64,000 bases of DNA, from positions 248,001 to 312,000 of the forward strand of contig NZ_FQXT01000004.1 in NCBI RefSeq assembly GCF_900130045.1, read 5' to 3'. Below are positions 19,539-27,509 of the stretch, in pieces (the first letter of the stretch is position 1; every line of letters begins with the position of its first letter). Position numbers and translations under genes: made by a program. The DNA comes from Leeuwenhoekiella palythoae. Lineage in GTDB: Bacteria > Bacteroidota > Bacteroidia > Flavobacteriales > Flavobacteriaceae. Below the pieces are notes generated by a model. It was given only the letters and a program-made list of their open reading frames with translations, searched no databases and was not told the DNA's origin.

Positions 19539-19562
19539 AGCCTCCGAAAGGAGGCTTTTTTT
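19539..19562 (+). terminator. Plus-strand intrinsic terminator
   Basis: AGCCTCC pairs perfectly with GGAGGCT around a GAAA tetraloop and ends in seven T. It lies 305 bases after the nearest plus-strand stop codon. Confidence 0.88.
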
Positions 19563-19581
19563 ATGCCAAAGTTTGATGAGT

Positions 19582-20637
19582 CTATTCGGCGCGTTCTAAA
19601 CCTTCTTCAATGCGTTCTTCAACTTCTTCTTCGATCTCTTTTTCAACTTCAGGCGGAGAAATGGGTTTACCATTCTCTAACCAAAAAGAGAAGAACATCG
19701 GGTAATGATCGGAGCCAATATGGGGCAGGCGCATCATTTTATCTACGGTCACATTAGTGGAGTGAAACAAGTGATCGATAGGAAATCGAAGATACCAGTA
19801 ATCTGCGTGAAAAGTAGGGAAGAGTCCGCGACCAATGCGTGGGTCTATAAGCCCGGTGACTTTTGCAAATAATTTGCTTACGCGAGACCAGACCACATCG
19901 TTTAGATCACCGCAAACAATAATGGGGTGGTTATCTTCTAGAATGCGTACCGCTTTACCTACGATGAGTAACTCGGCATCACGTTCTTCAGAGGTTTCAT
20001 TTTCGGTGGGACTAGGTGGGGCAGGATGCACGCAAATGAGTTCAAGTGGAGTTGAACCGCCGTGATGCACTTTAGTGAAAATTGAAGGGACATCCTTTTC
20101 GACCAAATAATTCACCTGCGTTTCAGAAAGTTCGTATTTGCTATACAAATGCATTCCGTAGAAATTATCAAGCGGAACCCGCACAACGTTGGGATAATCT
20201 TGTTCGATTTCGCTTAAACCCTCTTCCCATTGTTTATCGGTTTCCATAACCAGTAATAGATCGGGCTTGTGCAGGTGCACCTGCTCTATAAGTTTGTGGT
20301 ATTCTCTATTGGTTTGTAGTACGTTAGAGCTGAGTAAACTTATTTTATTGAGGTTTGCCGTGTTTTTGGGTTTCTTGCTTTGGCGCGGAAAAAAGCTGGT
20401 GTACGGAAAAACCACATAAAGTTGAAATACTAAGGTAATGGCGAGACTGATGAGCACCACATATTGCCAGGATGCTTCTGGGTATTCAAGCCAAAGGAGT
20501 AATCCGAGCACAATAATTTGCAAAACAGAAGTTTGTACACGAATGAAGTCCCAGCCTCTAATAATCCAATGCGTGCCTTGCGTTAAAGGTAGTAAGGCGA
20601 TGATAACCAGAAAAATAGCAAAGGCATATAAAACCAT
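19582..20637 (-). CDS. Membrane-anchored endonuclease/exonuclease/phosphatase-family protein
   Basis: The 351-residue protein has about three N-terminal membrane helices (residues 1-80), then an EEP domain. Visible motifs are LSSNVLQTNREY, LLVMETDKQW (metal-binding Glu), VCGDLNDV (Asp-x-Asn) and a C-terminal GSDHYPMF with the catalytic His. A highly acidic Glu-rich tail ends the protein. Members of this fold cleave phosphodiesters or phosphomonoesters in nucleic acids, lipids or inositol phosphates; the substrate here is unknown. It lies six bases after gldA and is probably in its transcript. Confidence 0.85.
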   Translation of the reverse strand: MVLYAFAIFLVIIALLPLTQGTHWIIRGWDFIRVQTSVLQIIVLGLLLWLEYPEASWQYVVLISLAITLVFQLYVVFPYTSFFPRQSKKPKNTANLNKISLLSSNVLQTNREYHKLIEQVHLHKPDLLLVMETDKQWEEGLSEIEQDYPNVVRVPLDNFYGMHLYSKYELSETQVNYLVEKDVPSIFTKVHHGGSTPLELICVHPAPPSPTENETSEERDAELLIVGKAVRILEDNHPIIVCGDLNDVVWSRVSKLFAKVTGLIDPRIGRGLFPTFHADYWYLRFPIDHLFHSTNVTVDKMMRLPHIGSDHYPMFFSFWLENGKPISPPEVEKEIEEEVEERIEEGLERAE

Positions 20638-20643
20638 GGGGTA

Positions 20644-21537
20644 TTAGTTTGTGAGTTGCTGAAAAAGATGTTCTAGTGAAGTATTTTTTTTATTGAGCTG
20701 AAGGATTTTCAGCCCATTATCGTGCGCAAAATCAAAGAGTACGGCACGCTTGTCTTGCTGTGTATTGAAGGTGATCTCATAGACAAAGCCTACGGGATTG
20801 GCAACGTGCGTAACCCGATCAAGTTGTTGAAAAAATTCAAGCTCCACGCGATAATCAAATTCAACCACTATGATTTGATCACTTCCAGATTTCAGTTCGT
20901 CTAAACGCTTATCGGCAACAATTTTACCTTTATTAATGATGATCACACGATCGCAAACAGCTTCAACCTCTTGCATAATATGAGTAGAAAGTAAAACCGT
21001 TTTTGTCTTTCCGATACTTCTTATTAATGCGCGAATTTCTCGTAGTTGATTAGGATCTAAACCTGTCGTGGGCTCGTCAAGGATCAAAACTTCGGGATCG
21101 TGAATCAGTGCTGCGGCTAACCCTACGCGCTGCTTATAGCCTTTACTCAGTTGTTTTATTTTTTTTGAGATTTCAGGCTGCAATCCGGTTAAAGCTATGA
21201 CTTCATCTATTCGAGACGTAGATATCTTGTTCAATTCTGCATGCAGCTTTAAGTATTCTCTAATGTACATTTCAGGATAAAGCGGATTGTTCTCTGCTAA
21301 ATATCCCACACTTTTACGCACTGCTAAAGGTTGCTTTTCTGTTGAGTAGGTATTTACCGTAGCCTCGCCTGAGGTTGGTTTTAAATAGGTGGTTAAGATT
21401 TTCATCATAGTGCTTTTTCCGGCACCATTGGGTCCTAAAAAACCGGTGACTTCACCTTTGTTTACAGAGAACGATAAACCATCTAAGGCTTTCTGCGAAC
21501 CATAATTTTTGGTAATGGTTTCTACATTAATAGACAT
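20644..21537 (-). CDS. gldA: Gliding-motility ABC transporter ATP-binding subunit GldA
   Basis: ATP-hydrolysing subunit of the GldA-GldF-GldG ABC transporter first described in Flavobacterium johnsoniae gliding. The 297-residue protein has Walker A GPNGAGKST near 35-43, the signature LSKGYKQRVG near 128-137, Walker B VLILDEPTTGLDP, and the H-loop in LLSTHIMQEV. The N-terminus and overall length match GldA. The permease genes gldF and gldG are not in this window. A bacitracin- or antibiotic-type exporter ATPase is the main alternative, but the match to GldA and the presence of gldBC elsewhere in the window favour gliding. Confidence 0.85.
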   Translation of the reverse strand: MSINVETITKNYGSQKALDGLSFSVNKGEVTGFLGPNGAGKSTMMKILTTYLKPTSGEATVNTYSTEKQPLAVRKSVGYLAENNPLYPEMYIREYLKLHAELNKISTSRIDEVIALTGLQPEISKKIKQLSKGYKQRVGLAAALIHDPEVLILDEPTTGLDPNQLREIRALIRSIGKTKTVLLSTHIMQEVEAVCDRVIIINKGKIVADKRLDELKSGSDQIIVVEFDYRVELEFFQQLDRVTHVANPVGFVYEITFNTQQDKRAVLFDFAHDNGLKILQLNKKNTSLEHLFQQLTN

Positions 21538-21756
21538 ATTGCAAGAATTGGAGAAGGTTTAAAAGTTAAAAGTACACATTTAGCTTGCAGCCTTTTGTTT
21601 TTAAAACCTTAAAATTTATAAGATCAAGTTCGTGCGAGGGTTGGAGTTAAGGAGTTGTAATGTATTTTTTAATTAAATGACTAAATATGGGGTCTATATT
21701 TTGTCATGTTTAAATAAAATCAAGGATTGCTTTAATATGTGTAAAAATTAGCGGCT

Positions 21757-21790
21757 TTGAATCGAGTTCCTATTTATTTATTTACTTTAG
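21757..21790 (+). promoter_or_regulatory. Candidate promoter of the aromatic amino-acid operon
   Basis: TTG at 21757-21759, a 23-base spacer, and TACTTTAG at 21783-21790 (seven of eight matches to TAnnTTTG). Transcription would begin around 21797, about 14 bases before the leader ORF. Confidence 0.5.
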
Positions 21791-21810
21791 CAGCATAATT
21801 AAACAAGAGC

Positions 21811-21882
21811 ATGTCTAACGTACTTTACTTTTATAACCGCTATTACTTCTTTTTCTTCTGGAAAGAGATGGGACCGCTATAG
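21811..21882 (+). CDS. Aromatic-rich leader peptide of the Phe/Tyr operon
   Basis: A 23-codon ORF beginning ATG TCT AAC and ending CTA TAG. Codons 6-17 are almost entirely aromatic: Tyr-Phe-Tyr at 6-8, then Asn-Arg, then Tyr-Tyr and four Phe at 11-16, then Trp at 17. That is ten aromatic residues in a window of twelve. It sits 83 bases before prephenate dehydratase and directly before an attenuator hairpin. Its role is regulatory translation: the ribosome should stall in this run when charged Phe or Tyr tRNA is scarce. The peptide itself is not expected to have a function. Confidence 0.88.
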   Translation: MSNVLYFYNRYYFFFFWKEMGPL

Positions 21883-21943
21883 AGTAACGTATAGTATTAC
21901 AATATCATATAGGGTCCCGATTTAATAAATCGGGACTTTTTTT
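21870..21943 (+). promoter_or_regulatory. Transcription attenuator: competing antiterminator and terminator
   Basis: The terminator is a perfect 10-bp stem, 21914-21923 with 21927-21936, 3-base loop, then seven T (21937-21943). The antiterminator pairs GGGACC (21870-21875) with GGTCCC (21913-21918), and CTATA (21877-21881) with TATAG (21908-21912), 11 bp with one bulged G. It shares bases 21914-21918 with the terminator, so the two exclude each other. The antiterminator 5' arm is formed by the last codons of the leader ORF. A ribosome reaching the stop would cover it and permit termination, whereas one stalled on the Tyr/Phe codons would leave it free. Confidence 0.85.
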
Positions 21944-21965
21944 GTTATAAACCGAAGTTAACCAG

Positions 21966-22790
21966 TTGAAACATAAAGTAGCCATACAAGGAATTAAAGG
22001 GTCTTTTCATCATAAAGTCGCTCAGGATTTTTTTAGTGAAGACGTTGAGGTGATTGATTGCAACAGCTTTCAAGACCTGGTGAATCGTCTGATTAAAGGT
22101 GATGCGACAGATGCTGTTATGGCGATCGAGAACTCTATTGCAGGAAGCATTATTCCTAACTACGCTTTACTCGATCATCATAATTTGAATATCGAAGGAG
22201 AGCGCTACTTGGCTATAAGTCAGAATCTGATGGTGATGCCGGGCCAAAAGCTTGATGATATTCACGAGGTGTGGTCGCATCCTATGGCGCTTTTGCAGTG
22301 TAAAGAATTCTTTAAAGATAAAGAACACATCAGGTTGGTAGAAGATGACGATACCGCAGGTGCCGCGAAACGCATTGCAGATGGAAATCTGAAAGGGATT
22401 GGTGCTATTGCCGGAACAACCGCGGCTTCAATTTACGGTTTAGAGGTGATTGCGCACGATATTCAGACGATTAAAGATAATTCAACACGCTTTTTTATAC
22501 TGAATACTAACGGGCGTACAGAGGCAGATGTTCCCGATAAAGCTTCAGTTAAATTTTTGACCGATCACAAACGCGGAAGCCTTGCCGCGGTTTTGAATGT
22601 GATGAGTGATTGCAGACTTAATTTGACCAAGATTCAGTCGCTTCCAGTCATTGAAACGCCTTGGAAATATTCGTTCTTCGTTGATGTGACTTTTGAGGAT
22701 TATGCAGATTTTGAAAAGGCTAAAAAACTATTAGATATTATGGCTCAGGAATTTAAAATTCTGGGTGAATATAAAAACAGAAAATCATGA
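21966..22790 (+). CDS. pheA: Prephenate dehydratase
   Basis: Converts prephenate to phenylpyruvate for phenylalanine synthesis. The 274-residue, monofunctional protein (no chorismate mutase domain) starts with TTG. It has the N-terminal GIKGSFHHKVAQDFF motif, the catalytic Thr174-Arg175-Phe176 in DNSTRFF, and a C-terminal ACT domain from about 195. In that domain the E. coli regulatory motifs GALV and ESRP correspond to GSLA (204-207) and QSLP (224-227). First structural gene after the attenuator; its stop overlaps the aminotransferase start (ATGA). Confidence 0.95.
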   Translation: MKHKVAIQGIKGSFHHKVAQDFFSEDVEVIDCNSFQDLVNRLIKGDATDAVMAIENSIAGSIIPNYALLDHHNLNIEGERYLAISQNLMVMPGQKLDDIHEVWSHPMALLQCKEFFKDKEHIRLVEDDDTAGAAKRIADGNLKGIGAIAGTTAASIYGLEVIAHDIQTIKDNSTRFFILNTNGRTEADVPDKASVKFLTDHKRGSLAAVLNVMSDCRLNLTKIQSLPVIETPWKYSFFVDVTFEDYADFEKAKKLLDIMAQEFKILGEYKNRKS

Positions 22791-23935
22791 TTATAGCATC
22801 GGCTAACAGGCTAAACCAAACTTCTGAGTACTACTTTTCGCGTAAGCTAAAAGAAGTACGTGCTCTTGCAGCTGCCGGGAAACCTATAATCAATATGGGA
22901 GTTGGTAGTCCAGATTTACCGCCGCCGCCACACGTCATTAAAGCTTTGACAAGTTCGCTGGTCGATGCTCCTGCGCATCAATATCAGAGTTATAAGGGGC
23001 TTCCTCAGCTTACTGAGGCTATGGCAGATTTCTATCAGAAACGATATGCAGTAACGCTTAATCCTGAAGACGAAATTTTACCCTTGATGGGATCAAAAGA
23101 AGGTATTATGCATATCAGCATGGCTTTTTTAAATCCGGGAGATGAAGTTTTGATTCCCAATCCGGGATATCCAACCTATACTTCGGTAACGCGTTTGGTT
23201 GAAGCTGAGCCGATTTATTACAACTTGGATGCTTCAAACAATTGGATGCCTGATTATTCAGCTTTGGAAAAAAGAGATTTGAGTAAGGTGAAATTAATGT
23301 GGGTAAACTATCCGCATATGCCTACAGGAGCTAAAGCGACTACCGCCGACTTTGAGAAATTGGTAGCATTTGCAAAAGCAAATAAAATTCTCTTGGTAAA
23401 CGACAATCCATACAGCTTCATTCTTAATGAAAATCCGCAGAGTATTTTAAGCGTCGCGGGTGCAAAAGAAGTGGCTATTGAGTTGAACTCTTTGAGTAAG
23501 TCATTTAATATGAGCGGATGGCGCGTTGGGATGTTGCTCGGTGCAGTAGATTATGTAAGCACGGTGCTTACTGTAAAAAGTAATATGGATAGCGGAATGT
23601 TCTACGGAATTCAAAAAGGAGCCGCTGCCGTACTGACTGAAGGAGAAGCCTGGTTCAGCGGCTTGAACGAAATTTATGAAAAGCGCCGCGAGCAAGTTTG
23701 GAAGCTGGCTGATTTGCTAGGATGTACTTATGATAAAAATGCAGCCGGAATGTTTGTTTGGGCAAAACTGCCTGAAGGGACAGGAGATGCCGAAGCTTTT
23801 ATCGATGATATTTTGATCAATAAAAGCGTGTTTATCACGCCGGGAAGTATTTTTGGTTCGCAAGGCGCCGGGTACATTCGCTTTTCACTTTGTGTAACCG
23901 AAGATAAAATTAAAGAAGCCATTGGAAGATTTTAA
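22787..23935 (+). CDS. Class I/II PLP-dependent aminotransferase, probably aromatic
   Basis: A 382-residue fold-type I aminotransferase. It has the substrate-loop NPGYPTY near 125-131, a NDNPYS cofactor stretch near 205-210, the Schiff-base Lys238 in NSLSKSFNMSGWRVG, and a C-terminal GYIRFSLC with the carboxylate-binding Arg. Overlapping both the prephenate dehydratase and dehydrogenase genes, it most likely interconverts phenylpyruvate or hydroxyphenylpyruvate with Phe or Tyr. The family also includes aspartate and LL-DAP aminotransferases, so specificity is inferred from the operon. Confidence 0.88.
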   Translation: MIIASANRLNQTSEYYFSRKLKEVRALAAAGKPIINMGVGSPDLPPPPHVIKALTSSLVDAPAHQYQSYKGLPQLTEAMADFYQKRYAVTLNPEDEILPLMGSKEGIMHISMAFLNPGDEVLIPNPGYPTYTSVTRLVEAEPIYYNLDASNNWMPDYSALEKRDLSKVKLMWVNYPHMPTGAKATTADFEKLVAFAKANKILLVNDNPYSFILNENPQSILSVAGAKEVAIELNSLSKSFNMSGWRVGMLLGAVDYVSTVLTVKSNMDSGMFYGIQKGAAAVLTEGEAWFSGLNEIYEKRREQVWKLADLLGCTYDKNAAGMFVWAKLPEGTGDAEAFIDDILINKSVFITPGSIFGSQGAGYIRFSLCVTEDKIKEAIGRF

Positions 23936-24782
23936 AAACATATTCGTTCTGGGAATCGGACTCATAGGTGGTTCGTTGGCGCGTGATTTAAAACGTGTGT
24001 TGCCGGGGAGTACGATCTATGGTGTTGATAGCAACGATGATCATCTTGATGAAGCCGTTGGTCTGGGTGTGATTGATCATTCGGCGCGCTTTGAAGCGAT
24101 AAACCAAGCCGATTTAGTGATCTTGGCGATTCCGGTAGATCAAGCCAATTTATTTTTGCCACCGGTTTTAGACGCGATTGCACCTAATGCTTTGGTGATG
24201 GACGTAGGTTCAACTAAAGGCAGTGTGTGTGATGCGGTTCAAGATCATCCTAAACGCGATCAGTTTTTGGCAGCGCATCCGATTGCAGGAACCGAATTTT
24301 CAGGACCATCGGCAGCGATCGAAAATTTGTATAAAAACAAGACTATGATTCTATGCGAGGTTGAAAAAACCCGTGAAGATCTATTGGCAAAAGCTATGCA
24401 GATTTTTGAGGCATTGCCCATGCAAATTCGGTATATGAATCCGCATTCGCATGATAAGCATATTGCTTATGTGTCGCATTTATCGCACATCAGCAGCTTT
24501 ATGCTGGGGAAAACCGTAATCGAAAAGGAGAAAAACGAAAAAGATATTTTTGATATGGCAGGCAGTGGATTTGCTTCCACAGTACGCCTGGCAAAAAGTA
24601 ATCCGGCGACGTGGACGCCTATTTTTAAAGAAAATAAGGCTAACGTCCTGGAGAGCTTAACCGAATACATCAATAATTTAACGCATTTCAAAAATGTTCT
24701 AGAAGCCGAAAATTATGAAGAGGTTTTTAATGAAATGCACAATACAAACCACATAAAATCAATACTTAAAGGATTATCGTAA
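23922..24782 (+). CDS. tyrA: Prephenate dehydrogenase
   Basis: NAD(P)-dependent oxidative decarboxylation of prephenate to 4-hydroxyphenylpyruvate on the tyrosine branch. The 286-residue protein has a Rossmann motif GIGLIGGSLA at 11-20, the HPIAGTEFSG stretch near 120 with a conserved substrate-site His, and the SHLSHISSFML helix that contributes to the dimer. No ACT domain is present. A TTG start at 23922 overlaps the aminotransferase gene by 14 bases, indicating translational coupling. It is monofunctional, unlike E. coli TyrA, because the mutase is fused to the next gene. Confidence 0.94.
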   Translation: MEDFKNIFVLGIGLIGGSLARDLKRVLPGSTIYGVDSNDDHLDEAVGLGVIDHSARFEAINQADLVILAIPVDQANLFLPPVLDAIAPNALVMDVGSTKGSVCDAVQDHPKRDQFLAAHPIAGTEFSGPSAAIENLYKNKTMILCEVEKTREDLLAKAMQIFEALPMQIRYMNPHSHDKHIAYVSHLSHISSFMLGKTVIEKEKNEKDIFDMAGSGFASTVRLAKSNPATWTPIFKENKANVLESLTEYINNLTHFKNVLEAENYEEVFNEMHNTNHIKSILKGLS

Positions 24783-24810
24783 TCAGCTAAAAGCTGTAAA
24801 TTTGTTGAAT

Positions 24811-25902
24811 ATGGAAAATAAGAAAGAACTTAGAAACTGGTTAGACGCTTTCAATCTGGATCATCCGCTTGTAATCGCAGGTCCTTGTAGCGCAGAAACT
24901 GAAGAGCAAGTATTAAAAATTGCTCACGAGCTAAAAGACACAGATGCTACTGTTTTTAGAGCAGGAATCTGGAAACCACGTACCCGCCCGGGAATGTTTG
25001 AAGGTGTGGGAGCGCTAGGTTTGAAATGGCTTCAGAAAGCTAAAGAGGAAACCGGGATGCTGACGACTACCGAAGTTGCAAATCCTAATCACGTAGAGCT
25101 TGCGTTAAAGCACGATGTAGATATTCTATGGATTGGTGCGCGTACCACCGTTTCTCCTTTCAATATTCAAGAAATTGCTGAAGCGCTTAAAGGAACAGAT
25201 AAAACAGTTCTTATCAAAAACCCCGTGAATCCTGATCTGGCTTTATGGTTAGGGGCTGTGGAGCGTTTTTATACGCAGGATGTTAAAAATCTTGGTGTGA
25301 TTCACAGAGGTTTTTCAACCTATGAGAAAACCCGTTACCGAAATAATCCAGAATGGCAAGTTGCTGTAGATTTACAAAACCAGTTTCCGGACCTTCCATT
25401 AATTTTAGATCCATCACATATCGCCGGGCGTCGTGATATTATTTTTGATCTATGCCAGACTGGTCTTGATCTTAATTATGACGGAATTATGGTGGAGACC
25501 CACTACGATCCAGACAATGCGTGGAGTGATGCTAAACAGCAAATCACACCGGCTACTTTGGTGCAGATTATGAAAGATCTAAAAATTCGTAAAGAAGAAG
25601 GTACCGCTGCAGAATTCAATAATAAACTGAATACGCTGCGTACACAGATCGATGTAGTTGATCATCAATTGATAGAAAGCTTAGGAAAGCGTATGAAGAT
25701 CGCTGATGCTATAGGTGAATTAAAAACGGAAAATAACGTTGCGATTCTTCAGTCTAAACGTTGGAACGAGATTTTAGGCGCAATGATCTTAGAAGGTGAA
25801 AAGCACAATTTGAGCGAAGAATTTATTCTACGTGTTTTTAAAGCGATTCACCAAGAGTCTATTAATCACCAGAAGAAAATTTCTAGAATGGAAGAAGCTT
25901 AG
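24811..25902 (+). CDS. Bifunctional DAHP synthase / chorismate mutase
   Basis: Catalyses both the entry step of the shikimate pathway (PEP plus erythrose 4-phosphate) and, through a C-terminal domain, chorismate to prephenate. From the ATG at 24811 it has 363 residues. The N-terminal type I-beta synthase carries VIAGPCSAE, FRAGIWKPRTRPG, WIGARTT and DPSHIAGRRD. The mutase (about 270-355) shows RTQIDVVDHQLIESLGKRM. The same synthase-then-mutase order is known from Porphyromonas, where the mutase domain mediates prephenate control. An in-frame TTG at 24802 is a less likely start. Confidence 0.94.
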   Translation: MENKKELRNWLDAFNLDHPLVIAGPCSAETEEQVLKIAHELKDTDATVFRAGIWKPRTRPGMFEGVGALGLKWLQKAKEETGMLTTTEVANPNHVELALKHDVDILWIGARTTVSPFNIQEIAEALKGTDKTVLIKNPVNPDLALWLGAVERFYTQDVKNLGVIHRGFSTYEKTRYRNNPEWQVAVDLQNQFPDLPLILDPSHIAGRRDIIFDLCQTGLDLNYDGIMVETHYDPDNAWSDAKQQITPATLVQIMKDLKIRKEEGTAAEFNNKLNTLRTQIDVVDHQLIESLGKRMKIADAIGELKTENNVAILQSKRWNEILGAMILEGEKHNLSEEFILRVFKAIHQESINHQKKISRMEEA

Positions 25903-25919
25903 GCTCTTGCATAAATTTT

Positions 25920-25955
25920 AAAAAAAACGGCGCTCATTGAGCGCCGTTTTTTTTT
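25920..25955 (+). terminator. Terminator of the aromatic operon
   Basis: ACGGCGCTC pairs with GAGCGCCGT around an ATT loop. A runs before it and T runs after it make it potentially active on both strands, serving also the convergent small gene. Confidence 0.92.
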
Positions 25956-26005
25956 TGAACCGCCAATAGGTGAAATACCCCCGATTCTTACTTTTCGGTG
26001 TTTTC

Positions 26006-26464
26006 TTATCCCTGCTTAGGTCTTTTAAAAATATAGCGGGTTACGTAAATCCCGTTTTCATCATCTTTTCCACCGTAACTTTCAACACCGCTGTTTACAA
26101 ATGCAAGTTCCCAGCCTTCTTCGGCCATAGCGTTAATTTTTGACGTCACTACTGCGTCATTTGCAGCAATATTTTGAAATCGTATTCCGCCTAAATTAAA
26201 GAAGTTGAGCAGTTTAGTTTCCTCAAAATTCTTTACGCGAATATCACCCCGATCAGCTTTATTTCGGGAATTATCTTCTTCAGAGCGTTCACTGGTAAAT
26301 TCTTTGTAATCGCGTTCAGCTTCGGTTGAGATCATTCTTGAACGTCCAATTCCGTTAGGGATGATAGATTCAATAACGGTTACGGTTTGGTATTCCATCA
26401 CTTGCGCACATAGCGGAATGCTTAACAAGCCAAAGAAAAGGAGCAACGTAGTTTTAAATTTCAT
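26006..26464 (-). CDS. Exported protein of unknown function
   Basis: A 152-residue protein with a clear signal peptide (MKFKTTLLLFFGLLSIPLCA, cleavage likely after LCA), so periplasmic or secreted. The mature part has a charged, Arg/Glu/Asp-rich middle. It ends with a MAEEGWELAFVNSGVES segment and YVTRYIFKRP, which resemble the short DUF4177-type fold (a 'GWEL' motif followed by a final strand). That similarity is judged by eye and is weak. The gene is convergent with the aromatic operon and divergent from rsgA, so context says nothing about function. Confidence 0.7.
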   Translation of the reverse strand: MKFKTTLLLFFGLLSIPLCAQVMEYQTVTVIESIIPNGIGRSRMISTEAERDYKEFTSERSEEDNSRNKADRGDIRVKNFEETKLLNFFNLGGIRFQNIAANDAVVTSKINAMAEEGWELAFVNSGVESYGGKDDENGIYVTRYIFKRPKQG

Positions 26465-26542
26465 AATGTAGGATTTTAAGCGTTAACGATTTTAGTTACT
26501 TTAAAATAAAGTAGTTTTACATGTTGAAATTAGTAAAAAGAT

Positions 26543-27499
26543 TTGTTGAAAGGAATAGTTTATAAATCAACCGGAAGCTGGTACAGTGTAAAAGATGATT
26601 CAGGCAATTTTTACGATTGCCGCATCAAAGGTCGTTTTAGGATTCAGGGTATCAAAAGCACCAATCCTGTTGCGGTAGGTGACCGTGTTGTTTTTGAACT
26701 TGAAGAAACCGGCGATGCGGTCACCGGGGTGATCAAGGCGATTGAGGATCGTGATAATTACATCATTAGAAAATCGGTTAACCTTTCAAAACAAACGCAT
26801 ATTATTGCGGCTAATATAGATCGCTGTTTTTTAATTATTACACTAAACAATCCGCCTACTTTTACAGCTTTTATTGATCGCTTTTTGGTGACCTGTGAAG
26901 CTTATGGCATTGAAGCGGTTTTGCTCTTTAATAAAGTAGATACGCTTTCGGCAGAAGAATTTGGCGAAGTAAAATACCTTGCAGAAATGTACCGAGAAAT
27001 CGGTTATACCTGCATTGGAATTTCGGCAAAAACGGGTAAAAATGTAGATCAGGTTAAAGCCTTGATGACCGGAACTACGAGTATGTTCTCGGGACATAGT
27101 GGTGTGGGAAAATCTACCTTAGTCAATGCTATTGAACCGGCGCTTGATTTAAAAACTAAGGCTATTAGTGATCAACATATGCAAGGCCAGCATACGACTA
27201 CTTTTGCTGAAATGTTCGACTTAAGTTTTGATGCTAGAATTATAGATACACCGGGTATTAAGGGCTTTGGAGTGGTTGACATTGAAAAGGAAGAATTAGG
27301 AGATTATTTTCCGGAATTCTTTGCGCTAAAAGAGCATTGTAAGTTTAATAATTGCTTGCATCTAGAAGAGCCTAAATGTGCTGTGAAAGAAGCCCTAGAG
27401 CGGGATGAGCTGCACTGGTCACGATATGAAAGTTATAAGCAGATCATTGAAGGTGATGAGGAGAATTACCGCCGTAATATTTATGATCAAAACCCCTAA
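26543..27499 (+). CDS. rsgA: Ribosome small-subunit-dependent GTPase A
   Basis: Circularly permuted GTPase that assists late maturation of the 30S subunit. The 318-residue protein has an N-terminal OB-fold, then permuted G motifs: NKVD (G4), GHSGVGKSTLVN (G1) near 189-200, and DTPG (G3). The C-terminal zinc-binding cluster is CKFNNCLH followed by Cys near 282-295. The start is one of two adjacent TTG codons (26543 or 26546). The dtd gene follows after ten bases, probably in the same transcript. Confidence 0.94.
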   Translation: MLKGIVYKSTGSWYSVKDDSGNFYDCRIKGRFRIQGIKSTNPVAVGDRVVFELEETGDAVTGVIKAIEDRDNYIIRKSVNLSKQTHIIAANIDRCFLIITLNNPPTFTAFIDRFLVTCEAYGIEAVLLFNKVDTLSAEEFGEVKYLAEMYREIGYTCIGISAKTGKNVDQVKALMTGTTSMFSGHSGVGKSTLVNAIEPALDLKTKAISDQHMQGQHTTTFAEMFDLSFDARIIDTPGIKGFGVVDIEKEELGDYFPEFFALKEHCKFNNCLHLEEPKCAVKEALERDELHWSRYESYKQIIEGDEENYRRNIYDQNP

Positions 27500-27509
27500 A
27501 AACAATTAA

